A DNA stretch of 28,301 nt from CAZMXS01 sp964570325 (GTDB taxonomy: Bacteria > Verrucomicrobiota > Kiritimatiellia > CAIQIC01 > CAZMXS01): the NCBI GenBank assembly GCA_964570325.1, contig CAZMXS010000060.1:1-28301 (forward strand). The letters are read 5' to 3'. The translations under genes were made by a program, and so were the position numbers. Each line of letters starts with the position of its first letter. Position 1 is the stretch's first letter. The notes under the pieces are model-generated. The model saw only the letters and a list, made by a program, of their open reading frames with translations, had not been told where the DNA came from and made no database searches. Shown piece after piece: positions 14,356 through 23,133 of this stretch.

Positions 14356-17300
14356 TTGGTGGCCGCCAACAAGGGTTCAAAGACCGTGCGCGCGATCTCC
14401 TCGAAACGAGGATCCAATTCGTCCGCGCCCCGGAACACGTATTGATAAAGACGCGCATTAAGCTCGCGTTCACCATGGCCGTAATTTGAACTCCATTTGC
14501 TGCGGGCGCGTTGCAAGGCCCGCGTGCGGTCATGGGATTGCATCCATTCCGCGGCATAGACGCAGGCGCTTTCGGGGAATAGGCGCAACGGCTCAACTTG
14601 TCCTTCCTGATAGAGCCGCGCCAACGTGGCCAGCACGCCCGCCGGGCTGGCGACGGGCTTGAATTGCACGGTTTCAATTTTTATCCCGTCGGCGTTGGAC
14701 ACGAACCCCAGGCAGATGGTGGCGCCGTCCGGCTCCACCGTCAGCCGCGCCAGATGGCGGATCCAGGCTTCGAGTTGGTCGGCGGCCCGCAGGACGCCGC
14801 AGCGGACCACGATCATGGCGGCCGGGAAAATATCGGTCAGCTCGCCGCGCAAGCGCAAGGCGGGGGCGGCCAGGCACACATCCACCGGCAGCCGGCGCGA
14901 CGTTCCCTGCCGCAGCGCGGTTACTTGCGCGCCAAAAGAGCGCACGGTGGCGTGGACCCGTTCCAGCGCGTTGCGGCCGGCCGGCCCGGCGGGCAGGATG
15001 CCTTCCGCGCGAAATTGGGCGAGGTACTCCTCGGTCGCGCGGTCGGCCGGCAACTCGTCCAGGATGCGCGTATAAATGTGATAGCGGTCCAGCGGAGAAA
15101 GCGCAAAAGGTTCCTCGTCTTCCGGTTCTTCCTCATCTTCGGCGATGCGGATGCCCAGCCGCCGGTTGAGCAATTCGGCGACGGGTTTGCGAAAAAAACG
15201 GCAGAAGTCGTCCAGCGCGATATCCGCGGCCGTTTCCGCCGGTGGCGCGGGAAGGGGCTCGGCAAAGGGCTGGAAAACGCTGGGGCCGGCCGCGCGCCGG
15301 CTGCGGCCGGCCGCGCACCATATGCTGGAATAGCTGAACAAGCGTCCGCTTTCTTTTTCTGATCCTGTAAAATAACGCTCGCTGAAGGGTTGCAGCGGAT
15401 GGACGGTTGTCAACTGGTCGCGGACGCTCGCCGCGGGCGGCGTGGGGCGAAAAGCGCGATCCAGATAATCCAGCAGTTCCCCGACCAGCACCGATGGCGG
15501 GATGACGGAATTGTCGCGGATGTGCCGGCCGACATGGCTGATTAACAGCACCTCGCGCGCGGCCAGCAGGGCCTCGAGAAACATGAAGCGGTCATCATCG
15601 CGCCGCGTGCGATCGCCCACGCGCGATCGGACGGCCATCAAATCGAACTCGTCCGGGTGTTGCCGGCGCGGGAAATCCGTGTCGTTCATCCCCAGCAGCG
15701 CGATCACGCGCATGGGAATGCTGCGCATCGGCATCAAGCTGCAGAACGTTACGCCGCCGCCGAGGAAGGCGCTGTGCAGGCGATCGGCCGCCAATTGCTC
15801 GGTTAAATGCGCGCGGACGACGCGCACATCCACCGGTGCGGTGAAGCCGGCGCGTTCCGCGGCGTCGCGCAGGTCGCCGAGGAGCGCGCGGATCAATTCC
15901 CGTTGGGGCGCTTCCGCATCGTCCGGCGCGGTCAGTTGGTCCAAACATTCGGACAGCAATTCGCACCAGCCGGCAATGGGATGCGGGACGCGCGTGGCGC
16001 GCCAGGTCTCTTCGAGTATTTCCAGCAACCGGACGAGGCGGCCCAGTCCGGCGGCGGTTTCGCCTTCGATACCGCCGCAGGGCTGGATGGTTTCGCCGCC
16101 CAGTACCACGGCTTCGGACACGGGCAGGGCATATCCCAGCAGCAGACGGTCAAGGCCGAAACGCCAGGTGTTCTGATTGTCAGGCGGCAGTTCCAGCGTA
16201 TCGGATTTGAATTGGCCATCCAGGCCCCAGCGGATGCCGGCATCCGCCACCCAGCGCGCGATCCGTTCCGCATCCGCCTCGTCGAACTCGAAACGCCGGC
16301 GCACGCAGGGCCATTCCAGCAGATTGAGCAGTTCCGTGGCGCCGAACCGCGACGCCGGCAGATTCAGGATGAACTCCAGCACATCCGCGAGAGCGCCGGC
16401 GCAGCGGGCGGATCGGTCGGAGAGGCTGAACGGAATATGTTCGGGCGCCTGGCGGTCGCCGCCGAACACGGCTTCGATGAAAGGGGTGTAGGTTTCGATG
16501 TCGGGCGCCATGACCAGAATGTCGCGCGGGGTCAGGCCGTCGCGCGTGTGCAACAGATGCAGGAGTTGATCCTTGAGAATTTGGACTTCGCGGAGCGGAC
16601 TGTGGGCGACGTGCAACTGGATGGAGCGGTCGCCGGGCGCGAAAACGGCGGGCGCATCCGCCCCGCCGGGCGCGCCCCGATCGCGCAACTCCAGAATATC
16701 GCGCTGGACGGCTTGCAGCAATGTGTCGGCCGGGGGGACGACGTAGAGTTCCTCATGGTTCGCGCCGCAATCCGGCAGGTTGAAGACAAATTCCCGTTCC
16801 ATGCCGCCCCAGGCGGCCAGGAGACCATTGCCGATTTCCAGATGTTGAGCGGCGAAAGCCTCGCGCGTAAGCCGGGCCTGGCGCCGTTCCACCGTCCGCG
16901 CCGATCGGATTTGTTCCCAGTATTCGCGGCAGGGGTTGGCGATGAAGAAATGGACATCCAGGCGTTGCGCCAGCGCTTCGAGCCAGTCCAGGTGGAAGGG
17001 GGGAAGGGCGGTGATGCCGAACACCCACAACCGTCGGGGCAGGCCGATGAGCGCGCCGCCAGCGGCGATTCGTTCTTTGAAAAGTCGCAGCAGATGATGG
17101 CGGGTGGGCGGGGCGGCGTGGCCGGCGAGGCGCCGCCACAATGCGGCCTGCCAGCGTTCCGTGGCGCGCGTCTCTTCCGGCAGATCGGGCGCTACCCAAT
17201 GTTGGCTCCAGGCATCGAGCCAGTCGGGACGAAAGACCTGGTACTGGTCAAACAACCGCGCGGTGCGGGCGGCTAATTGATAGAGTTTGAGCGAGTCGTC

Positions 17301-17654
17301 ATCGGCCAGGTAACGCGCGACGCTTTCGAAGCCCGCGCGCTTACGGAGCGGCGGCAACTGTTGCATGATGGACCAGCGCAACACGGCGGGATCCAGGCTG
17401 GTCAGGGCGGCGAATTCATCCGGAAAGTTCAATTCCATGATCTGCTGGAAGAGGGCGTCCGGAAAAGGGAAGGCGGCATTGGCCCAGATATGGAGTTCTT
17501 CCGCCAGGCGCAGGGAAAGCCAGCGCGCCATGCCCCGGCTCTGGACCATGATGATTTCCGGTTCCAGCGGCGGCGGCAGCGGCGGGGCCCGGAGACCGGC
17601 CAGCAAACGTTCCGCCAGGACATCCACGCGATTACTGGTGTAGATTTGGAACAT
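14352..17654 (-). CDS. recC: Exodeoxyribonuclease V subunit gamma
   Basis: This 1100-residue protein (E. coli about 1122) starts with FQIYTSNRVDVLAERL, the N-terminal block typical of RecC. It contains the family's inactive helicase-like domains, for example ESRGMARWLSL-like VQSRGMARWLSL near 60, HFFIANPCREYWEQI near 230, ILVMAPDIETY near 370 and LLGMNDTDFPRR near 650. The C-terminal part has the degenerate nuclease fold, with RCGVLRAADQLEAWIRHLA. RecC holds the complex together and reads the Chi sequence. The presence of RecC rather than an AddB-type protein shows this is a true RecBCD system. It lies four bases after recO and overlaps recB by four bases. An unrelated 17-kDa protein is not inserted between recC and recB, unlike the ptrA gene in E. 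coli. Confidence 0.94.
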   Translation of the reverse strand: MFQIYTSNRVDVLAERLLAGLRAPPLPPPLEPEIIMVQSRGMARWLSLRLAEELHIWANAAFPFPDALFQQIMELNFPDEFAALTSLDPAVLRWSIMQQLPPLRKRAGFESVARYLADDDSLKLYQLAARTARLFDQYQVFRPDWLDAWSQHWVAPDLPEETRATERWQAALWRRLAGHAAPPTRHHLLRLFKERIAAGGALIGLPRRLWVFGITALPPFHLDWLEALAQRLDVHFFIANPCREYWEQIRSARTVERRQARLTREAFAAQHLEIGNGLLAAWGGMEREFVFNLPDCGANHEELYVVPPADTLLQAVQRDILELRDRGAPGGADAPAVFAPGDRSIQLHVAHSPLREVQILKDQLLHLLHTRDGLTPRDILVMAPDIETYTPFIEAVFGGDRQAPEHIPFSLSDRSARCAGALADVLEFILNLPASRFGATELLNLLEWPCVRRRFEFDEADAERIARWVADAGIRWGLDGQFKSDTLELPPDNQNTWRFGLDRLLLGYALPVSEAVVLGGETIQPCGGIEGETAAGLGRLVRLLEILEETWRATRVPHPIAGWCELLSECLDQLTAPDDAEAPQRELIRALLGDLRDAAERAGFTAPVDVRVVRAHLTEQLAADRLHSAFLGGGVTFCSLMPMRSIPMRVIALLGMNDTDFPRRQHPDEFDLMAVRSRVGDRTRRDDDRFMFLEALLAAREVLLISHVGRHIRDNSVIPPSVLVGELLDYLDRAFRPTPPAASVRDQLTTVHPLQPFSERYFTGSEKESGRLFSYSSIWCAAGRSRRAAGPSVFQPFAEPLPAPPAETAADIALDDFCRFFRKPVAELLNRRLGIRIAEDEEEPEDEEPFALSPLDRYHIYTRILDELPADRATEEYLAQFRAEGILPAGPAGRNALERVHATVRSFGAQVTALRQGTSRRLPVDVCLAAPALRLRGELTDIFPAAMIVVRCGVLRAADQLEAWIRHLARLTVEPDGATICLGFVSNADGIKIETVQFKPVASPAGVLATLARLYQEGQVEPLRLFPESACVYAAEWMQSHDRTRALQRARSKWSSNYGHGERELNARLYQYVFRGADELDPRFEEIARTVFEPLLAATK

Positions 17655-17658
17655 GGAT

Positions 17659-18408
17659 TCAACGAGCCAGAATGTTCAGCGCGATTGGGCGGCTGGCGAG
17701 GGGAAGGTCGAGGTGGTAATTGAGAAAGCTGCCGAGCAGGCGGGCGGCGGCATCCCAGACGGCGGGAATGGCGCTCACCGCCGATGGTCCGGAGCGGCCG
17801 GTCCGGAGCAGGCGCATGACCGGCGGATCCGTGGCCATTGTTTCAATGCCGGCTTCCGGCTGGCACTCCAGGCAGATGCAACCGCCGCGGGGAACGGAGA
17901 ATAACGGCACCGGGTCGTCCTCGGCCACGGCCCGGCCGCACCGGACACAATGCGCCAGGCGCGGCGCGAGCCCCAGCGCCTGCAACCAGTCCAGTTCATG
18001 GCCCAACAGCACGCCGGCGGCGGGTTCGCCGGCGGCCAAGCGGTCCAGACTGGATTCCAAGGTCGCGAACAGCGCCGGTTGAGCAGCGCCCGGCGGCGCG
18101 GTGCGGAACGCCAGGTCAGCCAGGTAAGAGGCGACGGCGGTGGCGGCCCAGTCCTGGCGCAACCGGTCGCGGCGCGTCAGCGGGGTGCATTCCCGCGCGA
18201 TATGCAGGCCGTCGCGTTCGTGGCGGTAGAACAGCAGTTCGCAGGTGTAGAACAAATCATACTGGCCCAGGAACAAACTTTTCGGCCGCTGCGACCCCTT
18301 GATCAGCGTGGCCACCCGGCCGTGGTCGGCCGTCAGCCAAGACACCACGCGGGAAGTGTTGGAGTAGGGGAAAACGCGCAGGACAATGGCGCGGGCGCGC
18401 GCAATCAT
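17659..18408 (-). CDS. recO: DNA repair protein RecO
   Basis: This 249-residue protein has an N-terminal OB fold (residues 1-80, beginning ARAIVLRVFPYSNTSRVV) and a helical domain. It has a zinc-binding site with CVRC at 154-157 and CLEC at 179-182, as in many bacterial RecO proteins outside the E. coli group. RecO, with RecR, loads RecA onto SSB-coated single-stranded DNA and anneals strands. It would act in gap repair in the RecFOR pathway. The start overlaps the stop of the DUF502 gene (ATGA), and recC follows after four bases. Thus a RecFOR-pathway mediator is co-transcribed with RecBCD, an arrangement that puts both recombination entry routes in one operon. The length is normal. Confidence 0.94.
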   Translation of the reverse strand: MIARARAIVLRVFPYSNTSRVVSWLTADHGRVATLIKGSQRPKSLFLGQYDLFYTCELLFYRHERDGLHIARECTPLTRRDRLRQDWAATAVASYLADLAFRTAPPGAAQPALFATLESSLDRLAAGEPAAGVLLGHELDWLQALGLAPRLAHCVRCGRAVAEDDPVPLFSVPRGGCICLECQPEAGIETMATDPPVMRLLRTGRSGPSAVSAIPAVWDAAARLLGSFLNYHLDLPLASRPIALNILAR

Positions 18409-19157
18409 GGCGCGGTGTCCTCTTCAACGTTTTCAGGGCGTTGCGCCAGCCAGACTTCGAGCTTGTCGAGCAGGGTGGGGCTGTCGTCCATCTGCGGGAT
18501 GCCGGGGAAGACTGCGCCGGCGGAAATCATTAATTTCATGGCGTCGGCGACGCTCAACGGCAGCACATGGATTTCCTCGCGGGGCACCAGACAAAAAAAA
18601 CCGGTGGTGGGATTGGGGACCGTTGGGACAAATACGACAATCCAGGACGCTTTTTGGGGCGCGTTCTGAATGGCGCCCAGAATATTGGGCGGGACGATGG
18701 CGGTCACGAAACCCACGGCATATAATCCCTTGCGCGGCCACTCGAGGGCGACGACCTCCTTGAACATCGTCTGACTTTGGTCGAGGATCGTTTCGCTGAT
18801 CCGGCGGATGAACAGGTAAATCTTGTTGATCAGCGGAATCCGCGCGAGCAGGCGGTCGCCCAACTGGTAGAGTCGGCGGCCGATGATATTCCGCGCCAGC
18901 AGGCCAATGAAGAACAGCATCAGGATGACCACCAGCAGCGCGGCGACCCGAAACCAGACCAACTGGCTGGGGAATTGTGCGATGAATGCTTTGGGAACAA
19001 ACGCGATGATCCGGTTGGTGATGAAGGTGAACAGCCAATTCGCCACAAAACCGGTAATGACGATCGGCGTCAGCAGGATCAAACCGAAAAGGATATTGTT
19101 GCGGACGGAGCGGCCCAGGCGCGCGCCATGGCTGGCTTTTTTCTTAACATCGCTCAT
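18405..19157 (-). CDS. DUF502 family membrane protein
   Basis: This 250-residue protein has two hydrophobic segments, about 20-50 (ILFGLILLTPIVITGFVANWLF) and 70-95 (VAALLVVILMLFFIGLLA). A soluble domain follows, with the family markers RIPLINKIY, KEVVALEWPRKGLYAVGF and VFVPTVPNPTTGF. DUF502 proteins are widespread inner-membrane proteins without an established function to my knowledge. The gene leads the operon DUF502-recO-recC-recB-recD, which probably reflects a shared promoter rather than a repair role. The ATG at 19157 has no visible Shine-Dalgarno. It follows a 61-base gap containing the ybeY terminator, and the operon promoter should lie in that gap or inside ybeY. Confidence 0.92.
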   Translation of the reverse strand: MSDVKKKASHGARLGRSVRNNILFGLILLTPIVITGFVANWLFTFITNRIIAFVPKAFIAQFPSQLVWFRVAALLVVILMLFFIGLLARNIIGRRLYQLGDRLLARIPLINKIYLFIRRISETILDQSQTMFKEVVALEWPRKGLYAVGFVTAIVPPNILGAIQNAPQKASWIVVFVPTVPNPTTGFFCLVPREEIHVLPLSVADAMKLMISAGAVFPGIPQMDDSPTLLDKLEVWLAQRPENVEEDTAP

Positions 19158-19184
19158 GGAATAAGTCTTAAGCCTGCCGGTGAC

Positions 19185-19214
19185 AAAAACAACAACGAAA
19201 AATACCCCGTTGTT
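19185..19214 (-). terminator. Candidate intrinsic terminator after ybeY
   Basis: On the minus strand, AACAACG (19214-19208) and CGTTGTT (19197-19191) form a 7-bp stem with a 10-base loop. It is followed at once by GTTTTTG (T run at 19189-19185). The structure begins five bases after the ybeY stop. The stem is AT-containing and modest, but position and T run fit the end of the phoH-pgpH-ybeY operon. Confidence 0.5.
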
Positions 19215-19218
19215 CCGC

Positions 19219-19674
19219 TCACTCCGCGGCGAACAATCGCAAGGTGATACCGGCGCGTGTTGCGGCCCTCAGCCAGCCCTGCTCGCGCCGCAGCATCCGC
19301 TTGCGCCGCGCGGGGGTGTCGTCCGTTGCGCCGGCCAGGTGGTCGCAACCATGCGCGATGTAGAGCGCCAGTTCCCGGCCCGGAAAACGACTGCTGCGGG
19401 CGCGGTCGCAGTTAACGACAATTTCGGCGCAGCGGCCGGCGCGGCCCGGCGCGGGGGCATAGGCGCAACTGATCACATCCGTGACGGCCGGCCGGCCGAA
19501 GACCGCCGAGTTGGCTGAGCAAATGCGCTCATCGTCGGCCAGCACCAGATGCAGACCGGACCAGCCGTTTGCCGGGGTGAGGCCGGCCCGTTCAGCTATC
19601 CAGGCGGTCAGTTTCCGGACTGCCGCGGTTGCCAGCCGCGTTTTTGCCGGTGGGCGGGTTACGCTTATTTTCAT
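19219..19674 (-). CDS. ybeY: Endoribonuclease YbeY (rRNA maturation factor)
   Basis: This 151-residue protein carries the UPF0054/YbeY signatures. LVLADDERICSANSAVFGRPAVTDVISCAY at about 43-72 corresponds to the conserved DD--I--LN--YRG---PTDVLSF region. HGCDHLAG at 108-115 is the metal motif. H108 and H112 are present, but the third ligand position of the usual HGxxHLxGYDH motif is Asp (D118) instead of His. As I recall, Bacteroidota-type YbeY also has Asp there, so it need not be inactive. YbeY processes 16S rRNA 3' ends and takes part in ribosome quality control. The gene overlaps the end of pgpH by 83 bases in another frame. The phoH-pgpH-ybeY order is a common conserved linkage. Confidence 0.88.
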   Translation of the reverse strand: MKISVTRPPAKTRLATAAVRKLTAWIAERAGLTPANGWSGLHLVLADDERICSANSAVFGRPAVTDVISCAYAPAPGRAGRCAEIVVNCDRARSSRFPGRELALYIAHGCDHLAGATDDTPARRKRMLRREQGWLRAATRAGITLRLFAAE

Positions 19675-21928
19675 CAGTGGGGTAGGCCGTGCGCGCGTGG
19701 AGCATGTTCGTCAGGCTGAACACAAAAGATTGCTGGATGGCGGTCAGTTCCGCGAGAGTCAGTTCGCAGTCCTCGAGTTGGCCATCGGTCAGCTTGAGGT
19801 TGACCACATCATGCACCAGGTTGGCGATGCGTGTCGGCGTAGGTTTTTCCAGCGAGCGCGAGGCCGCCTCGACCGAGTCGGCCAGCGCGAGGATGGCAAT
19901 TTCGCGCGAACGCGGTCGTGGGCCTTCATAGCGGAAGTCCTCGTCGTTGATTGCCTGGCCGGCGCCTGGCGCTTCCTGCTGCTGGCGCGCCATGTGATAG
20001 AAGTAGGACACCAGGCCGGTGCCGTGGTGCTGCTCAATCGCGTCCACGATCGGACGCGGCAGCTTGTAACGTTTGACGAGTCCAACGCCCTCCTTGACAT
20101 GCGAGAGGATCACGAGCGTGCTCATGGAGGGCGAGAGATCGTCGTGGGGGTTCTCCCGGAGGTGCGTGTTTTCCGAGAAGAACTCCGGCTTGGCCAGTTT
20201 GCCGATATCGTGAAAATAAGCGCAGACGCGAACCAACAGCGAGTTGGCGCCGATGCGGGCCGCGGCGGCCTCACCCAGGCTGGCGACCATCAGGCTGTGG
20301 TGATAGGTGCCCGGCGCCTCCAATGCCAGTCGGCGCAGCAGCGGGTGCGCCATGTCGGAAAGTTCCAGCAGGGTGATGTTGGTGGTGATTCGGAACAACA
20401 CCTCGAACAGCGGAATCAGGATCGTCGCGATCAGGGCGGCGCCCAACCCGCTCAACAGCGCCGTGCCCGCCTGCGCCGCCAGCACGTTTGGCGGTGTCTG
20501 GTGCAGGGCGCCGAGACTGACGGCCACGAGCATCTCGGCCGCTCCGGCAAAAAAACCGGCGCGGATGACCACGGCGCGGCGGCGCACGTCGCGGGCGAGC
20601 AGGATGACGATAACCGTGACGAACAGGCCCGAAATCAGCACCGGCAGATTGTTGTCGAAAAGCGCCATCAACGCGAAACTGTTCCAGAGTCCGAGGGCGA
20701 ACGCGGGCGCGCTGCCCAGCAGGATCACCGCCAGCAGCGGGGCCAGCGAGGCGGGCACCAGATAGTCCGCCAGCCAGGGTGGGATCGCGCGCAGATTGGC
20801 CGACAGCAAGAGCAAGCCCTTGGCCAGGAGCAGGGAAAGCAGCGACAGAATGCCCAGCAGCAGCACGGCGGTTGTATTGCGCAGCACCGCCGGCTGGAAA
20901 ATGTTCAGGAAACCGGCGCAGGCGAGCAGGATCGCCAGCAGTAATCCGGCGTCGCCCGCGACGGTCAACAGGCGGTCGCGGGGCGACTCCAATTCGTTCA
21001 ATCGTTTTTCGTGCGCGCGGAGCATTTCCAACACCTGGGGGGTCACGCGTTCGCGGTCTTCAACGATCGTCGCCCCCGCCCGCACGCGCATTTCCAGGGT
21101 GGGCACCGCCGCGGCCGCCTGGCGCTTGAGTTCCGCGGTGGCCGCCGGGTCGTAGAGGAGATTGGGTCGAAAAATTCCGGCCAGCAAATTACTCAAGGCC
21201 GGGGCGGCCGGCAGCAAGTCCGGTTGGCGGGCGGTGATGGCCCGCACGGTTTGGGACAATGCGGCGGCGGCGTCGGGCAGATTCGTGACTGTGGCGGTGG
21301 TCTGCACGCCATCCTCCGTGTTGCGGATCGTGAGGCGACCGGCGGCCGCTGTGCCGCGCAACCCATCGAGGCGTTCGCCGGCGGAAACGATTCCCGCCAG
21401 CCAGACCGCGCGCAGGGAATCCTTGATGTTCAACAGCACCTGTTCCTCGCGGCCTGTTGGCGCCAGGGTCATCACCTCCGCGGCGGTCAGCGCGAAGCCA
21501 AGCAAGTCGGCCGCATCGCCGATGGCGTGCTCGATGCTGGCGGTATCCGGGTTGGCGCCGGCGGCCGCGCGCTGTTGCAACAGCCGGTCAAACAGCTTAT
21601 CGAGCGCGCGGTTGGCGGCGTTGAGCGGCGCCAGGTTGACCGTGAAAACCGGCAGCACCTGTTCGGCGGCTTGTTGCCGGGCTAATTCGGTGCCGGCGGC
21701 GTCGGCGCAAGTGAAGTCCACGGCGGCGATGACGGTGGCGGGCGCTTTCTGGCCGACGGCCAGCGCGGAATAGCGCCGAATCGTGCCGGTTTCCAGCAAG
21801 GCCAGCACCGCCAACCACAGCAGCAGCGCCAGCAGCAGATTGGTCGGCGAAAGCGATCGGGGCGGCGGCTCATAGCCACGCATGCGCCGGGTCGCGGCGG
21901 CGCGCGATTTGAAAAAATTAAAGTTCAT
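19592..21928 (-). CDS. 7TM-HD family phosphohydrolase (PgpH-type, probable c-di-AMP phosphodiesterase)
   Basis: This 778-residue membrane protein follows the 7TMR-HDED / 7TM / HD plan. A first membrane segment lies near 30-47 and an extracytoplasmic domain near 50-310. About seven membrane segments lie between 320 and 500. A cytoplasmic HD domain begins at GTYHHSLMVASLGE and has the metal-binding HDIGKL at 573-578, then SHVKEG and AIEQHHGT. Listeria PgpH, the best-known member, hydrolyses cyclic di-AMP; that activity is likely here but inferred from family. The C-terminal tail is charged and overlaps ybeY. The start follows phoH by six bases. The usual length is 700-850, so the protein is complete. 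Confidence 0.9.
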   Translation of the reverse strand: MNFNFFKSRAAATRRMRGYEPPPRSLSPTNLLLALLLWLAVLALLETGTIRRYSALAVGQKAPATVIAAVDFTCADAAGTELARQQAAEQVLPVFTVNLAPLNAANRALDKLFDRLLQQRAAAGANPDTASIEHAIGDAADLLGFALTAAEVMTLAPTGREEQVLLNIKDSLRAVWLAGIVSAGERLDGLRGTAAAGRLTIRNTEDGVQTTATVTNLPDAAAALSQTVRAITARQPDLLPAAPALSNLLAGIFRPNLLYDPAATAELKRQAAAAVPTLEMRVRAGATIVEDRERVTPQVLEMLRAHEKRLNELESPRDRLLTVAGDAGLLLAILLACAGFLNIFQPAVLRNTTAVLLLGILSLLSLLLAKGLLLLSANLRAIPPWLADYLVPASLAPLLAVILLGSAPAFALGLWNSFALMALFDNNLPVLISGLFVTVIVILLARDVRRRAVVIRAGFFAGAAEMLVAVSLGALHQTPPNVLAAQAGTALLSGLGAALIATILIPLFEVLFRITTNITLLELSDMAHPLLRRLALEAPGTYHHSLMVASLGEAAAARIGANSLLVRVCAYFHDIGKLAKPEFFSENTHLRENPHDDLSPSMSTLVILSHVKEGVGLVKRYKLPRPIVDAIEQHHGTGLVSYFYHMARQQQEAPGAGQAINDEDFRYEGPRPRSREIAILALADSVEAASRSLEKPTPTRIANLVHDVVNLKLTDGQLEDCELTLAELTAIQQSFVFSLTNMLHARTAYPTDENKRNPPTGKNAAGNRGSPETDRLDS

Positions 21929-21934
21929 GACCGG

Positions 21935-22912
21935 TCAGTCGGGCTCCCGTCCACCCCGCGCCGCGCCGCGGCCCGCGCGGTAGGCCTGGATGATCTTCTG
22001 GACCAATGCGTGCCGGACAACGTCCGCGTCGGTCAGGTTGACGATGGCGATTCCCTCAATGCCGGCCAGCGTCTCCCGGGCCTCCAACAGGCCGGAAACC
22101 TTGTTGGGCGGCAGATCAACTTGAGTGGGATCGCCCGTGACGACACATTTCGAATCGAACCCCAGACGCGTGAGAAACATCAGCATTTGCTCGGGCGTGG
22201 TATTCTGGGCCTCATCCAGAATCACAAAAGCATGATTCAGTGTCCGGCCGCGCATGTAGGCCAGCGGCGCGACCTCGATTACTCCGCGATCCATGTGGCG
22301 CTGGATGTCCTCGGGCGCCATCATGTCATAGAGCGCGTCGTAGAGCGGGCGCAGATAGGGAAACACCTTCTGGTGCATGTCGCCGGGCAGGAAGCCGAGG
22401 GCTTCGCCGGCCTCGACCGCCGGGCGCGTAAGAATGATGCGGCTGACTTCGTTGCGCAGCAGGGTGCCAATGGCCATGGCCATGGCCAGGTAGGTCTTGC
22501 CCGTGCCGGCCGGCCCGAGCCCGAAGCAGATATCGGTGGCGCGGATGGCCTCGACATAGCGGTGTTGGCCGAAAGTGCGCGGATAGATCGGGGGTTTGCC
22601 GGGACTGACGTCTATCCGTGCTTCGTAGATGCGGTCGAGTTCCTGTTCGCGCCCTTCTTGAAACGCCTGGAGCGCATAGAGCACGGTGTACTCGCGGAGG
22701 GCGGCGCCGGAGTCGCGCGCGCGCCGCATATGCCCCACAAAGCGCTCCGCCCGCGCGACCGCGGTATCCGCGCCGGCGATCCGCAGCCAGGTGTCGCGCG
22801 CAATCAACTGCACTCCCAGAATCTGCTCCATACGGGGCAGAAACTCGCCGCGCCGGCCGGCGATATCCTGCGCTTCGCGCGCGTTGTCGAAATGGATGGT
22901 TTTCTCGGCCAT
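21935..22912 (-). CDS. PhoH family ATPase (PhoH-like/PhoL)
   Basis: With the ATG at 22912 the protein has 325 residues and begins AEKTIHFDNAREAQDIAG, which matches PhoH-like proteins. An upstream in-frame ATG at 23008 would add 32 residues that look non-coding and would cover the candidate promoter. A KH-like N-terminal domain (about 1-85) precedes the PhoH ATPase domain. That domain has Walker A GPAGTGKT at 133-140, GEALGFLPGDMHQK, Walker B VILDEAQNTTPEQM and VVTGDPTQVDLP. The family is ATP-binding and is linked to RNA metabolism; its exact substrate is not settled. It leads the phoH-pgpH-ybeY operon, the same partnership seen in many phyla, consistent with a role beside YbeY in ribosome or RNA processing. 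Confidence 0.92.
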   Translation of the reverse strand: MAEKTIHFDNAREAQDIAGRRGEFLPRMEQILGVQLIARDTWLRIAGADTAVARAERFVGHMRRARDSGAALREYTVLYALQAFQEGREQELDRIYEARIDVSPGKPPIYPRTFGQHRYVEAIRATDICFGLGPAGTGKTYLAMAMAIGTLLRNEVSRIILTRPAVEAGEALGFLPGDMHQKVFPYLRPLYDALYDMMAPEDIQRHMDRGVIEVAPLAYMRGRTLNHAFVILDEAQNTTPEQMLMFLTRLGFDSKCVVTGDPTQVDLPPNKVSGLLEARETLAGIEGIAIVNLTDADVVRHALVQKIIQAYRAGRGAARGGREPD

Positions 22913-22926
22913 CACTGAAGAATGGA

Positions 22927-22956
22927 AGTAAAACCCAAGCCCCCGCGGGCCGTCAA
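22927..22956 (-). promoter_or_regulatory. Candidate promoter of the phoH operon
   Basis: On the minus strand, TTGACG (22956-22951, 5 of 6 to the -35 consensus) is followed after 18 bases by TTTACT (22932-22927, 4 of 6 to -10). Transcription would start within about ten bases of the ATG at 22912, giving a very short leader. This is a sequence match only. Confidence 0.35.
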
Positions 22957-23133
22957 TGGCAATCGGCTGGCGGGGAAGGGCTTGATCTCGAACGTCTCCA
23001 CCGGCCATATCCCAATCAATCCGGTCGGCCGGTCCGCGGCCAATACCCCGTCACCGTCATTGGGCCAACGGCCGCATTAGCGGAGACGATGTTCCTGTTT
23101 TTTCGCGGGGCGGTCTGTTACTTTCATTGCGCA

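Noticed and set aside
15807..17276. Open frame of 489 codons on the plus strand opposite recC
   Set aside because: It is antisense to the complete recC gene, with low-complexity composition and no independent start signal or domain.
8897..17654. AddAB-type nuclease instead of RecBCD
   Set aside because: Three subunits are present, including a RecC N-terminal block and a RecD helicase, and the RecB nuclease lacks the iron-sulfur cysteines of AddB.
22618..23133. Upstream extension of the GT-C frame by 172 codons
   Set aside because: It is Arg/Ala/Pro-rich, antisense to the conserved phoH N-terminal region and phoH promoter area. Protein-like sequence with a membrane helix begins only at 23134.
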